A DNA stretch of 64,000 bases from Panaeolus papilionaceus (GCA_015501605.1 JADNRZ010000001.1:1922001-1986000); one strand, 5' to 3'. Shown: positions 22,044-33,945, numbered from the stretch's first letter. The notes: a model not told the origin generated them from the sequence alone. Program-made: numbers and translations.

Positions 22044-25000
22044 ATGTGGTTCAAAACTGGACTACTTTGTGCTGTATCGCTTCTGCAACAGGCGACAACA
22101 GTCGTCGGTGCAGTTACCTGGACGGCGACACCATTTAACCCCCCCTCATTCCCCCTGGCAGTAAGAACACCTTACTTATCAGCATGGTTACCACAAGGAG
22201 CAGGTTTGCATAACTTACCGTGATGAGCAAGTTGTGATGTATGATTTTGACAACTTTTCCAGGTGCTGCACTTAACGATGCGTGGCCTACTTTCTGGACT
22301 GGACAGGTGGGTTATTAACTCCTTCTTGTCTTTCAAAGTTTTGACCTTCTACGCCACAGATTGTAGGCTGGGCTGGATTTGTTAAGGTGGATGGGACTGC
22401 ATACAGCTTCCTTGGTGCCCCGGGAGTTCCTGGAGCATCGTTCAATAAAGCAGTTCAGAAGAGCTCCAAGGTACATTGCTATTTCTTACGCCCGATGTGT
22501 TACTCATTCACCCCATCCGTCAGTTTACTTCCACTCAAAGCATCTTTGTCTTATCTGCCGGACCAGTTGATATTACTGTGACGTTCCTAAGCCCTGTGGA
22601 GGTTCGTCGTACCTTGTTTCATCAGAGTTTCCAAGTTTAATGACTCCCATCAGCCACAAGACCTCGTCAAGCAATCAACCCCCTTCTCCTATATGGCAGT
22701 TTCCGCAGCATCGACCGATGGCGCCGCTCATTCCGTTCAGGTCTACTCCGACATTAGCGCAGAATGGGTATCTGGTGATAACTCCCTGACCGCGAACTGG
22801 ACAACCACGACTAGCAACGGCACAATCACACATCAAGTGCAACTAGCGCGCCAAGCACCCTTCTCCGAAATTAATGACCATACACAGTGTGAGATTCATC
22901 TTTATTTCTTGTGTGATGTCCTTACACTCTGTCCTTCAGATGGTTCCGCATTCTATTCACTCTCAAACGTGAGTAATGAAATGAAAGCTAAAGTGACCAA
23001 GTACTGATTTGGGCTTCAAGACTGCGGGAACAACTTTCCAGAGTGGCGCAGATGTTACCGTTCGTGCGCAATTCATCAACAATGGGCGTCTTCCGAACAC
23101 CCAGGATACCAATTTCCGTGCTATCTCCAATAGCTGGCCCGTCTTCGGATTATCTCGAGATCTTGGTTCCATCAAGTCTTCCACAGGACCAGTCGTCTTT
23201 TCTGTCGGACATGTGCGGGACCCTGCCATACGTTACATAGTCGCAAACGGAGGCATCCAACAACGCAGCCTTTTCTTCTGGAGCCAATTCAGCTCGACTT
23301 CGGCTCTTATATCTTCCTTCCTGGGTGACTTTAGCAGCGCACTTAGCAGAGCAAATACATTTGATTCCAAAGTCCAGGCCGATGCCAACAAGATTTCAGC
23401 GGATTACACTGCAATTGTCGAGCTGTCTATCAGACAAGCTCTCGGCGCAACCGAAATTACACTTTCTAAAAACGCTAATGGTTCATTCAACACCAGCGAT
23501 GTCATAGTTTTCATGAAAGGTCAGGTCTTTCTTTTTTCCTTGCCATATCTCGACACCTTATTGATATGGGATCCTCTCCAGAAATTTCCAGTGATGGCGT
23601 GAGCTGCCCTTTCGGCGCAGCACATTATTATTAATTGACATTTTCATTTCCGCTTGCAGAATGTGAACACCGTCGATGTGATATTCCCCGCCTGGCCGGT
23701 CTTGCTGTACACAAACCCTGCTCTAGGCAAACACTTGCTCGAAGGTTTATTCAGGTATCAAGCCACTGGTCAATACCCAAACAAGTGGAGCGTTCACGAT
23801 CTGGGTAAGCTTCGGGGGGTGACGAGACCTATGCGACCGATGGAGCCTAATATCCTTTGACAGGTGGAAGCTATCCTAATGCTACTGGTCATAATGACGG
23901 CAGAGACGAGGCTATGCCGGTGGAAGGTGAGCAAACACGACTACCATGTTCGCTCTACACTAAACATGGTGCTCTTCCAGAGAGCGGAAACATGATTATT
24001 ATGGCTTTGAGCTACGCTCAAAAGACTGGAGACACCAGTCACCTTCGCCAATATGTAGGTATCCTGCATCCCATACGTGGTTATAAATTGACGACTTGTT
24101 GAAACAGTCAGCTCTCCTGAACCAATGGACCCAATTTTTGATTGAGGATTCTTTGATCCCAGCAAACCAGATTAGCACCGACGACTTTGCCGGGTCGTTG
24201 GCCAACCAAACGAATCTAGCTATCAAGGGCATCATTGGCATCAATGCCATGTCCCAGATCTCAACCATTCTGGGGAACACTGAACAAGCTAAGAACTACT
24301 CGGTAAGTGGGTGGGGTGCAATCGCTAGGCTTTTCACGCTCCAGGACGATGTGTGCCTGACCTTGTTGCAATTATTTATAGCAAATTGCCACATCGTTCG
24401 TGACAAAGTGGCAGAACTTGGCCGAATCGTCCACTGCTAGGCACCTTACTTTATCGGTATGGACCATAGACTCATTCCATGAGAAAATGTAAGCTAACGA
24501 TATGACCTGCATAGTATGGGAATGCTGGCAGCTGGGGTCTCACCTATAACCTTTTCGCGGATAAACTGTTGAAGTTGAACACATTCCCGGAATCGGTGTA
24601 CACAATGCGTGAGCCTGTTTGACTATTCCATGGAACTAAGGAGCTGTTTACAACCCTGATATTCAGAAACCAACTGGTACAAGACGGTTGCACGTAAGTA
24701 GCGACATGTTGACCTTTTGTTGGACGAGTTGTCTGATAGACTCATGTTTATCCATATCAGAACCATTTGGCGTGCCACTGGATACTCGGTATTCGTTTTC
24801 TTATGCATTCAGGTTTCAAATGACTGATCACTTGCCACCACATTGTTGACAGTCACACGTACACGAAATCAGGTTTGTCATCTCTATTTTGGTGGTACAT
24901 AGGCGACGCTCATATGCGACGAAACCGTGTCTTCTTGTTCATCCGGTGACCTACTCAAATTTAGATTGGGAAATCTGGACAGCCGCCATTATGACTGACA

Positions 25001-25407
25001 CCTCCACACGGGATCTATTCATCAGCTCGGTCAAGAAGTGGGCTTCCGATGGCTTGAGCTCTCAACCTCTTGGAGACTGGTATGAAACAACCAACGGAAC
25101 CCCTGAAGGCTTCCGTGCACGCCCTGTCGTTGGCGGACACCTAGGTACGCGTTTCTCTCGACTTCTCCGTCTTCTTCTGTGGCGGTATGCTGGGTTCTTC
25201 CATACTAACTGTCGAGGTTGCACACTTTTGCTACATTCATGACTGGTGCCCTTTGCGAATAACGATGACAACCTGACAAAAAAAAATAGCTCTGGTAAGC
25301 ATTGAATGTTATTCTGGCCGTCTTCGGCTGGACACGTTGCAGTCGATCGTTTATAACATTAACTGACAAACCGCCTTCTATTCCATTCATTCCAGCTCAT
25401 TCTTTAA
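22044..25407 (+). CDS. Secreted glutaminase A-like protein (DUF5127/4965/1793)
   Basis: Glutaminase A of Aspergillus (GtaA) is an extracellular enzyme that releases ammonia from glutamine. The ATG at 22044 (MWFKTGLLCAVSLLQ) gives a signal peptide, followed by TWTATPFNPPSFPLAVRTPYLSAWLP, typical of the family N-terminus. About 14 exons with short introns follow. Recognisable blocks are QGAGAALNDAWPTFWTG, WPVFGLSRDLG, LGATEITLS, VDVIFPAWPVLLY, GQYPNKWSVHDLG, GHNDGRDEAMPVEESGNM and IWTAAIMTD. The protein ends VVGGHLALLIL, which requires skipping two introns near 25144 and 25293 and a stop at 25405. Length is about 690 residues. Many N-glycosylation sequons are visible. The functional call comes from family resemblance; some family members have no measured activity. 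Confidence 0.85.
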
Positions 25408-25509
25408 GTCGATTGGCGAAATCTGGGTGTGAAACAGCGGGGACATGAATTGGTCGAAATATCTACATATCTACAGTGTACAAGACGTGGACTGCAAAAT
25501 TGATACGAT

Positions 25510-25990
25510 CTAATCAACGGCAGTTTGCTTGAATGCTATATTACGACCTAGCACCGCTGTTATGTCTTGTAGAATCTCATACATATCAAGGTCAATCAAG
25601 TAATCATCTCGGCACCGGCAACCTGCAGAATGTAGACCAGCAAACGCAGTGGAAAAACGGTGGGCAAAATGTCGCAGACTGATAGACACCTGTCGCTGAT
25701 TCCCCTTTATTAAAAGTGGAGTTTCCCAATGATAGCCTGATTGCAAACAACTGTTGGGGCTCTGTCAGGATTAATGCGCATTGTTGTGCAATGTGCATAG
25801 GAGATGTGATACGTGTGATAATATCGAGGGTGTAACATCTCAACATCTCAAAAGTGTTTTGAATACCGTGCGTAGATCTACAAGCGCGTCTCGGATAGAG
25901 GAAGGATATGGGTCTGGTGGAACTCCTGTTATTCCGATGTTGTCGTGGCGGATAGCCAAGGCTCAATGGGCGTATTCCCCAGGGTCCGGA
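25510..25990 (-). pseudogene. Possible decayed coding relic
   Basis: One minus-strand frame reads protein-like for about 160 codons but holds four stop codons, at 25963-25965, 25840-25842, 25771-25773 and 25765-25767, before its terminal stop at 25510. Pieces such as AIRHDNIGITGVPPDPYPSS and LIDLDMYEILQDITAVLG look coding. A different frame is open across 25604-25966, so the relic reading is not certain. Every internal stop is one C-to-T or G-to-A change away from a sense codon, the direction of cytosine deamination or RIP. The family is unknown. Confidence 0.25.
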
Positions 25991-27009
25991 AAAAGATGAG
26001 TTTTAGGCTGCCGACGAGGGAATGTGTTCAAGTACATCATCTTATGTTAAATTGGTGATAGCGAGTCATTGAACCTTTCTAGCGCTGGTGTGAAAAGAGA
26101 CAGAGGCACAGAGTAAAGTTAAAAAGGACGGAATAACGGATGGGGTTCCGAAGCACGATCTGACGCAGAGTGGGGTTGTTCAGGGTTGAAGTGACGGGAG
26201 TCGGGACAGGGTCGCCGAACACGTTGGGCATGCAAGGAGAGACCTTTCCCGATAGGGACAAGCTCACTATGTCTGGCGGGGCGCATGTGATGGCTTGGCC
26301 ACACGATGCATGGCTGGACTGCTCCGGCGGGCAACACGAGGCCAAATGCACGGCGCGTTCTGCCATTTGAGATCGAAAAAGCGGGAAATTTGAATTACAA
26401 CATTATAAATTGGCAGGATTGGTCCGAAGCGGAGTCATTTTCCGAAAAAAAAGGGATCCAAAAATGAGCGAAAAGAACATGAGGTAGAGATGTCGGTGGT
26501 TAAAGACACGACATCGGCTGACTCGGTTGCATAGTTATTTTAAAGTTGAAGTGAGCTGCTATAGGAAAAAACAATGGTAATTAAAAGAGAGTACATGAGC
26601 GACGAAAAGGACTTTATTTGACAGGAAGAGAAATAAAAGGACAGGGAAAATATTAACAACGACAGAGAGTGGCGCCCATTCTATCAATTGCCTTTTTAGT
26701 CAAAATGACTTTGTATTTTTGTAGACTCAGTAGAGACCTTCAATTTAAAGTCATTAGTAAAAGAGAATAGCTTATCGAATATGTACATGGTAGTAATAAA
26801 ATAGAGGATTCATGAATAAATAAACAAAAAAAGCAGGAAAATATGAGTTGTAAAAAAGAGTGCGTCATGGATGTACAGATCTTGAGATTCGGAGTTTGTT
26901 CTAAAAGAGGAAAGATGAGTTAATTGGTTTCAAGTTGTATTTAAATAAAAATAATATAATTCCACAATATAAAGCTCGCCAATTTTCATATTCTTGTTAA
27001 ACCATCATC
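25991..27009. other. AT-rich gene-poor tract with a GC-rich patch
   Basis: The segment 26120-26370 is clearly GC-richer than its surroundings and is open on both strands (26079-26366 minus, 26170-26370 plus), but neither product is recognisable. From 26400 to 27009 the DNA is AT- and purine-rich. It ends with a TATAAA at 26968-26973 that serves the gene at 27010. Confidence 0.4.
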
Positions 27010-27678
27010 ATGTCCATCTTTGAACGACCAGAGTCTCCTCCTCCTCGTGCTCCTTCACCAGACTTATCGCCAGCACCATTACCGTACCCTCATCATGCAC
27101 GTCGCGTACCATCACAGCCAAGAATACGCGTTTTAACGCCAACCATTCCACCAGGTCTTCAATCTACTACTACCACAACACCGAAACTTCTTCATTCTGT
27201 TCGTTCATGCGACAATATCTATGCAAGGAATTTAGATAATTCCAATTCTTTACAATCCTCAAAACCGAGAACCCGTTCAGCTTTGATGCTTTCACCCTCA
27301 GATACACCCCGCTCCTCTCCATCTTCATCCGCTAGGAATAGTGCAGAGTTTGCACCAGGCCATAGGCGAACTTTTTCCGTTGCTGTTGCACGTCCAGCCA
27401 CCTCTCCAAACTCATTACGTCCGCAGTTACCCCATCCAAATTCACAAGAGCCGCCCAAGCCCATTTATGCATCTCAACCACTTCGTCATATCTACCTTCC
27501 GGATATAGAAGACCCTTCTATCTTGCAACCCCAGTTACCTTCACAACCCAAAGCTTCTCAAAAGCCCTTCATTTTACCTCCTCTCGAGAAGCACAAGAAT
27601 CTTGGAGCAGCTTGCCTTAAACTTTTCCGCATACGGCCTTCAAAGCAGCAACAACGAACCACCATCGTTTCTGTGTAA
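27010..27678 (+). CDS. Pro/Ser-rich hypothetical protein
   Basis: This is an intron-free gene of 222 residues with no recognised domain. The N-terminus, MSIFERPESPPPRAPSPDLS, and most of the chain are proline- and serine-rich with many Ser-Pro sites, so the protein is probably disordered and phosphorylated. A motif-like stretch, RHIYLPDIEDPSILQP, and the basic end, KLFRIRPSKQQQR, stand out as possible binding elements. A TATAAA box about 40 bp upstream (26968-26973) and the consistent codon pattern support it as real. The opposite strand also has an ORF, but it is a shadow. The function is unknown. It is isolated between two gene-poor tracts. Confidence 0.65.
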   Translation: MSIFERPESPPPRAPSPDLSPAPLPYPHHARRVPSQPRIRVLTPTIPPGLQSTTTTTPKLLHSVRSCDNIYARNLDNSNSLQSSKPRTRSALMLSPSDTPRSSPSSSARNSAEFAPGHRRTFSVAVARPATSPNSLRPQLPHPNSQEPPKPIYASQPLRHIYLPDIEDPSILQPQLPSQPKASQKPFILPPLEKHKNLGAACLKLFRIRPSKQQQRTTIVSV

Positions 27679-28911
27679 CATCATCGCCATTCAAACGACA
27701 CCTTTTTTCAAAGCACCAACCACTGTTCTACTATCCATCATTCACCTTTCTTTTTCGTTTTTTCTTTGCTTCGTTTCATTATTAATCATACCACACACCA
27801 CATAATTTCATCCGCATTCCGAAGACACTCCCCCGCATTTTCCTTGATTATTCACGCTTTGCATCATCATACTGCGCACTTGCATCTCCATTTCTTGTGT
27901 ACACCCCCCGTATATTGTTCTTATATCACTTGCATCATCTTGCATCGCGTCTCAATGACGCCCATAGCACTCAATTAGTAGATAGCCCAAACTGTATGTA
28001 CTATCTTTGACATCCTTTCGTCCCCTTCCTCAATCTAGCGTATAGCTTGCATTAGTATTCGTATTATACTTTCATTTAATATACATTCAACCTCATTAAT
28101 CACTTTTAAACTTCAGTTGTTGGTGGAAACCTGCTTAATTACCATCCAATTAATTATTGGGGCAAAATGGTCACTGATTCTCTTCAACATCAACATCAGA
28201 CCGCAAGCAGTGGTGCATACTTTCTAAGGGTCGTAAGGACTAATTTATCTTACATCAACTCAGTGATCGCAGCAAGGAATGGTGTTTTTGTTGCACAGTG
28301 AGAAGAGGTTCAATTTTTTTTTCGATTCGTAGGTACTAGATGGCGAACATGGGAAACCTCGCCCGTAGGTTCTGGTAGTATCAATCCTACAATTGGGCCG
28401 CAATGTGGATAAGGATTGAACATGTAGACAAGGAACCATCCCGAGAAAATAGAAGAAAATCAAATGCGACAACGGGAATAAAATTACGACTAAGGTGCAT
28501 GCATACTAGAACGATGGCGAAGACGGACAGAGTGTATTGTACAAAACGGACAGAAAACTAGAGCATGAGTACTAAACTGTAAATGCAATAAACGATGCAG
28601 AAAGAGGGGATCATGTCAGCTACGGCTACAGATGATGAATTAGTAAAACGAATTTTCGTACCGGAAAAAGTGGATATGATACAACGACGAGAGATGAAAA
28701 TCCGCGATTTTTGGTATGGTAGAATAGATACGCCAATGACTCGCAAGTGCCACATCATCCAAGTGGTAAGTAGCAGTCAAAAGAAAATAGGGAGAGGCCA
28801 AGATGGAAAGGAGAACAAGCGAATATATAGTTGACAGAGCGAAGAAGAAGAAAAAGGGAGAGACAGATAAAAGATGATGAAACTAGACATTACTGGTGCC
28901 TGGAACTGCCT
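27679..28911. other. Gene-poor region of about 1.2 kb
   Basis: This is AT- and CT-rich sequence with many short repeats of cat and ttc, probably the long 3' UTR of the gene at 27010 and then the 3' flank of the minus-strand gene. A short plus-strand ORF at 28595-28834 (79 codons) has no recognisable content. I see no RNA gene. Confidence 0.4.
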
Positions 28912-30388
28912 TCAAAGTCCCAATCGTTCTTGTAACGTCCGGTCCGAAGATTGGTTACTGGGAGCAGCATTATATCCTCTCGTATCGTTTATCCTGCGTC
29001 CAGGTCCACTATTATTAGTACCGCCGCCACCAGCTACGCCGCCACCTCTTCCAGGTGCATTGGAAAAGTTCCCATTTCTTCTTTGGTTATTGGGCTGCCT
29101 ATGATTATCTCGAGGCGGCCTGTCGCGATCTCGCTCGCGTTCCTTGAAACCTCCACCTCCATGTCCTCCTTCAGCACCTGCACCACCCGCTCCTTGCGAC
29201 CCAGCTGAAAGATGTTCCCGAACACGATCCTTCATGGGCTTATCCCGCTCACGACGTGTTTCTCTTTCCCTGCGATGGGGAGACGAGGTTCGCTTCTGGT
29301 TGTGGTTCTTGCTTTCATTATCGATATCCATTCGTGCGCCCCCCCCTTGTGGTAGGCTCCCGCCTTTACGCGAATCATTGACGTGTCCCCGAGCTTGATC
29401 GACCCGCAGGTCAGGCCGCGGAGGAATATGAGGAATGTTGTGCCCATGACTGTGACCATGCGAACCATGGCCATGACCCCCACCTCCATGACTATGTTGC
29501 GACGTTTGAGGCTTGTACGGCAAGGACGGTATAGGACGTGGCTGTGGAGATGACTGGTTGGGCTCCGATATACGTGGTTTTTTGTGTGCCCGTGGACCAG
29601 TGGGCAGCTGTTTGCCATTACTATTGGCTGATTCGAGTTGGGGTGCGGTTTGGTACGAGTTTGCAGGCGAGCGAGAGTGAGATGTGGGTCTCCTGTAGTT
29701 GTTGCGTGATGCAGAGGGACGAGCTAGACTGGTAATGGTCTCATAAGCCTTGTCAAGCTCCGTCCTATGTACAAAGATGACACGATTAGCGCTGGGGAAG
29801 GATAGGTTGGAAGAAGAGGAACACGCACGACAGGGACTTGATAACCGTATGCGACTCTGTATTTGAAATAAAGGATAAAGATATGTCGGGCATGGCGTGA
29901 AATAGCAGGAGGCCTACCTTTAAGTGCAGTTTCTAGTCGGGAAATGATACGCTGCTGGCCAGTTACTTCGTCCATGAGTTTTCCAGTTTCGCTCCGTTTG
30001 AGGAGGTTATACAGCTCGTCATTTTCCTCTTGAAGTACGCGTGTCCGTTGTGTCAGTGCGGCAGTAACAGTACTAGATCCTGAAGTAGAATCTGCTGGTG
30101 TATTATTAAGATGGGGAAGGATGATAGCCAAGAGCGCAGGTGGCAAAGATACGGGTTCAGTTATTGATGGACCAGGTTGCTTCGCGATATAGTGCTGTAA
30201 AGTAGATATTTCATCCTATAAAGTAGAATAAAGAAGAATAAAGAGAAAGGTTGCCGAGGAGAGGATTTAGTAAACGGTATGGGTAGAGTTGAAAAAGTTG
30301 CAGAACTGACGGTTAATTCAGCTAACTGGGTATCGCGCTCTCTTAAAAGTAGTTCGAGTTCGAGTTCTCTTGCTGATGGAAGATCCAT
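28912..30388 (-). CDS. WTAP/Mum2-like coiled-coil protein with Gly/His/Arg-rich tail
   Basis: The ATG at 30388 starts MDLPSARELELELLLRERDTQ. Exons separated by introns near 30217-30308 and 29760-29930 give a heptad-rich segment: RVLQEENDELYNLLKRSETG, then GQQRIISRLETALK and ESHTVIKSLSTELDKAYETI. That order, a Leu-rich start, an ENDELY helix and a second helix ending with ELDKAY, resembles WTAP/Fl(2)d/Mum2, the scaffold of the mRNA m6A methyltransferase. The C-terminal half is low complexity: His/Gly repeats (GGGGHGHGSHGHSHGH), Arg/Glu/Asp repeats (RERETRRERD), and RGG-like runs, ending QERLGL. Such tails bind RNA or form condensates. The WTAP assignment is inferred from layout, not from a close match. 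Confidence 0.6.
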
Positions 30389-31032
30389 GATGAAGAATTA
30401 AAGCAAGAGACACGACAATTATGGGCGAGCCAGACCTTTACTGGTGAGAGTGATGGTTTAACTAGTAGTGTGCTAATGGTAATTATATTCAATCCTTACA
30501 ACATACTCACTTGGTAATTATAATATTCAAACATATGTTACTTTGTCACTTCATTTTAAAATAAAATAAAATACATTTATTTCCCTCTCTTTTAAAAGAA
30601 CCTCAACACGCACAATTGTAAACCACTCATGAACCATATTCTTCTTGAACGTCGGTGTCACTACCATAGTGTGGCTGTGTAGTCTTTCTGTTTGGTTCAA
30701 CTTCTATTGCCCTTACTTTACAACAACAATTCTCCCTTTAAAAAATCTCAAATTTTCTGCCCTTGTCCTATGCATCGTCTTTATATCGTGAGTTCATCTT
30801 TCATTCAAAGCTTTCCTATGATGTCAAAAATATTTTTACTGTATAAATGAACGCTTGTTTTCAAAACATGTGTCCTGAGTAAATTCTTCTACAACGGTAT
30901 CTGAGCCACCTTTTTTACAACTTTCTTCATCTCGACTGCCTATCTGAATCTTTACTAACATCCTTTCCCCTTCACAGGCCTATAATTCGTAGATAAACCC
31001 CTCTCTTGCGTATTCTACAAGATCCGTCCAAT
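30389..31032. other. Intergenic gap
   Basis: This 644-bp AT-rich gap holds the promoter of the coiled-coil gene at left, read to the left, and the 3' flank of STEEP1. T-rich and CT-rich runs are frequent. There is nothing specific to call. Confidence 0.4.
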
Positions 31033-31718
31033 CTATAGATCATTTTCTCCATCAAATGCGTCTGGTGGAACTTGTCCTTGGAGCTGAGTCAATGCACCAG
31101 AAAAGATGTATAGGAATGGTGCTGATTTTACGGGCGGGGGCACGGTCTGATATCCGATTTTTAACGAGCAACGGGGACAATGGAATCTATATTGTTTTTC
31201 ATGCCCGCCTTCCCTGTAAGTAAGTTGTGTTAGGGTTGTTCAAAATATAATATCGGATACCGGGACAATGTGAAGGTATCCGGACAAGTATCAACATACC
31301 TTTCCAGGAGAATGGGTGGTTCTGAAATCGCGTTCAGCTTGAATACACGGGCGGGACCCAAGTCGGAGCTTTGAGATCTAATTATGATGGCATTGTCTGT
31401 TTTTCTATGGGGAAGTGAGGCGAGCGACTTGTCGATGACAAGCTAAATTCGGTCATATCAATAGAGGTCTCCCAACTCAGTCGTGTAAGTATAGTTCAAC
31501 ATACGATAAATTCACCGCATATACAATCTACGACAAATGCAAATGATTAATGAGGAAATAATCCTTGTGAAAATGAACTCACAATATACACGTAGAGAAG
31601 CAGCAGAGCTTGCAGTAGGTTGAGCTACGTGATCATGAGTAAATAAACCATAGAAATGAACATGAAATTTACCGTCTGTTGAAGATGAAACAGCAGATCT
31701 TGAAACAACTTTTGGCAT
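31033..31718 (-). CDS. STEEP1 family protein (UPF0428, CXorf56 homologue)
   Basis: In animals STEEP1 promotes ER exit of STING; the family is conserved widely in eukaryotes, also where STING is absent. The ATG at 31718 starts MPKVVSRSAVSSSTD, the same opening as the human protein. Five exons join in frame. The cysteine-rich fold is visible: VYICICGEFILVID (CxC), then SLASLPHRKTDNAIII, VFKLNAISEPPILLERREGGHEKQYRF, and CPRCSLKIGYQTVP (CxxC), which are likely zinc ligands. The final segment, SAPFLYIFSGALT, matches the family's end. Length is about 150 residues, a little shorter than the human protein. A divergent promoter of 215 bp links it to the ankyrin gene. The role in fungi is unknown. Confidence 0.88.
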
Positions 31719-31933
31719 AATTTGAAGAAGAAAGAGAGAATTATTGAATTTAATTTGTGACTTTAATAATTGCAACAGTGCCTGAGTCTGTCAAGAGTAA
31801 TATCACGTGATTTTAAGTGACCCTTTCTGTCTGATCTTGTCGTTGACGTTTAAGAAAAGCAGTGTCAGTTTAATTATTTCTTTGTCTTTCCAACTCCCAT
31901 AACCACTGTTCTCTCCGACATAACGTTGCCTCA
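31719..31933. promoter_or_regulatory. STEEP1/AVO2-like divergent promoter with CACGTG
   Basis: A 215-bp shared promoter contains a 10-bp palindrome, ATCACGTGAT, with CACGTG at 31804-31809. This is a candidate bHLH (Cbf1-type) site placed between the two starts. No clear TATA box is present, as is usual for housekeeping pairs. Confidence 0.5.
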
Positions 31934-33945
31934 ATGGCTGAAAAGGATACCTCCGCTAGATTGCGGAGAGCAGTCAAAGGTATTTCTTCGTCATTTATAT
32001 ACTTACACTGGTGAATTAAACACCTCAACCATCTCTAGAAAACAATCTCTTCCTTGTGAAGCGACTTATTCAGAGGGCAGATATGAGAAATCCGGACACT
32101 GACTCAAAACGTTATTCTTCATTGGCATGGGCTGCTGTTCTGGGTAACGAAGAAACTTTCGAGTTTTTGTTAAGTGCTGGTCACGACGACGAAGAGCTCA
32201 GTCGGGTATGCGCATCCGTTAATATGTCCCTTTTCATTTTCTTATGCATATCCTTGCCTTGCCCATCTTCCGCAGGATTCTGAACATAACACCATCCTCA
32301 TGCTTCTGGCCGATCAGACACCCTCTTCACCAGGCTCATACTATTCTTCCAGTAGCTCACAAGATACGACCGGTGCCTACCTTCGTATGGCACGCCTCTA
32401 TTATGATCGCTACAACTGGATATTAGACTGGTCCAATGTTCATGGCAAGACAGCACTGCATATAGCAGCTTTAAAGGGAAACGAGGAGTTGGTCAGGGTG
32501 CGTCCATATTTCATCCTCACTAAAGCACGTTCTAATCCTCAACATGTAGATGCTGTGCGATCTAGGAGCAGACATTGATCTGTCCGACAACAAGGGAAAC
32601 ACACCCTTGCATTAGTGAGTCTATCAAGCATACCACCCAACGTGTTGTCTAGAGCTGACCCGAAATATAAAGCGCCAGTTCATGGGGTCATGTTCCAGTA
32701 AGTAAATTCCACTGTCATGTCGGATCCCTAATTTTCATTTCCCCTCATAGACGGTTCAACTCCTGATTGAACGAGGCTGTCAGTACTCTGCAAAGAATAA
32801 TCAGGGATTCACCGCCTCTGACTACGCATACTCGTGAGATCTCATTCTGTATCCCTCCACGACTTCATCCTAACCGGATTTATTGCAGTTTTAGCACACG
32901 AGATACCCTCCAGGACACTGCTAGGATTCAGTTTGAAAATAACAAAAAGCAGAGAAGGAATATATTTGCTCAGGCAGCCGCTCGCGCAAACGCAGATTAT
33001 GGTGGCTCAATGGGCCCGCCCCCCGTTCCGATAAAGGACTCGCCAGCACATAGAATGCGAAGTGGGTCGGGAACAAGTAGGACCACCGCTACATCAGATA
33101 GTGGCGACCCTGATAGCCTCTTCGTTGGTCAATTATCATCTTCTCCCTCTCAGCCCTCTACAGGTTCCAGTTCCGCCTTCTTTCCACAGCCTTCGTCATC
33201 TAGTCACACACCACATGCACCCTCGACGAGCAGCGTTGCGACATTCTCCGCAGTGTCTGTGAAATCACAACTCAACCCACCACCAAATCCAGCATCAGCT
33301 TTATCACCGATCGCAAACCGTGTGCGAGAGAGGGATGCAGATGCAATGGAGAAATATCTCAACCGAAACCGGAGTGGAAGCCAAGGAACAGCATCAACTG
33401 AGAACAGATCACAGAATGATTCTCAGCTTGCAGGTGTCGGAGCTTTCTCCAATGACGATGATATCAGAGAGTTAATGAGCGGTACAATAACGCCTCGGAA
33501 GTTGCGCCCATCACTGTCGGCAGCTCAGCTTCGGACGCAGGCTTCCAATGGGCATAGCTCCACTAACAACGGCAACTACCCAGCGGAGATGAAGAGTCGG
33601 ACTGGGACCAGTCCCACCACCTCTCGAGGGGTTATATCTCCCCCACCAGCACTTGCCCGATCATCTTCTACATCGAAATCGTTGCGTTCTATGGCCAGCG
33701 CCGACCAGCTGACATATCAGCAGGCGGGAGGTTATACTGGCCCTCCGAGTCAGTATGCCAAATTCCCTGAACCACCACTCATGATGGAAGATCAAAGCAC
33801 GCCAACAGCAACCACACCTCAAACTCACCATCACAGCCGGCGAAAGGCGCTCCAACACATCCTTTCCAAGCCATTACAGAGTTTCGAATCAACAAGTTCT
33901 AGTCATCGGCGGGGGATGTCGGCAGCGTCCGTTCGTGGATCGTGA
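31934..33945 (+). CDS. Ankyrin-repeat protein, Avo2-like (TORC2)
   Basis: The ATG at 31934 opens MAEKDTSARLRRAVK. About six exons give a run of ankyrin repeats in the first 200 residues: ENNLFLVKRLIQRADMRNPD, SSLAWAAVLGNEETFEFLL, HGKTALHIAALKGNEELVR, and KGNTPLHYAS with GFTASDYAYS. The C-terminal 380 residues are Ser/Pro/Thr-rich and disordered. The opening (xRLRRAxxxxNLxLVKRLxxR) and the layout resemble yeast Avo2, a non-essential TORC2 subunit that acts at the plasma membrane, but many fungal ankyrin proteins look alike, so this is inference. One region between repeats 2 and 3 is a Ser-rich insertion (SSPGSYYSSSSSQD). The large last exon (32880-33945) is continuous. Confidence 0.78.

Noticed and set aside
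20032..25407. Chitinase plus glutaminase as part of a secondary-metabolite or effector cluster
   Set aside because: No synthase, P450 or regulator gene nearby; both are common housekeeping or scavenging hydrolases.
26079..26366. Minus-strand frame with a repeated Cys/Pro/Gly composition, considered as a PAAR-like or secreted small protein
   Set aside because: No signal peptide, no PAAR motif spacing and an equally good plus-strand frame. Not enough for a gene call.
28595..28834. Plus-strand frame of 79 codons between two genes
   Set aside because: Short, no recognisable content, no promoter or splice support.
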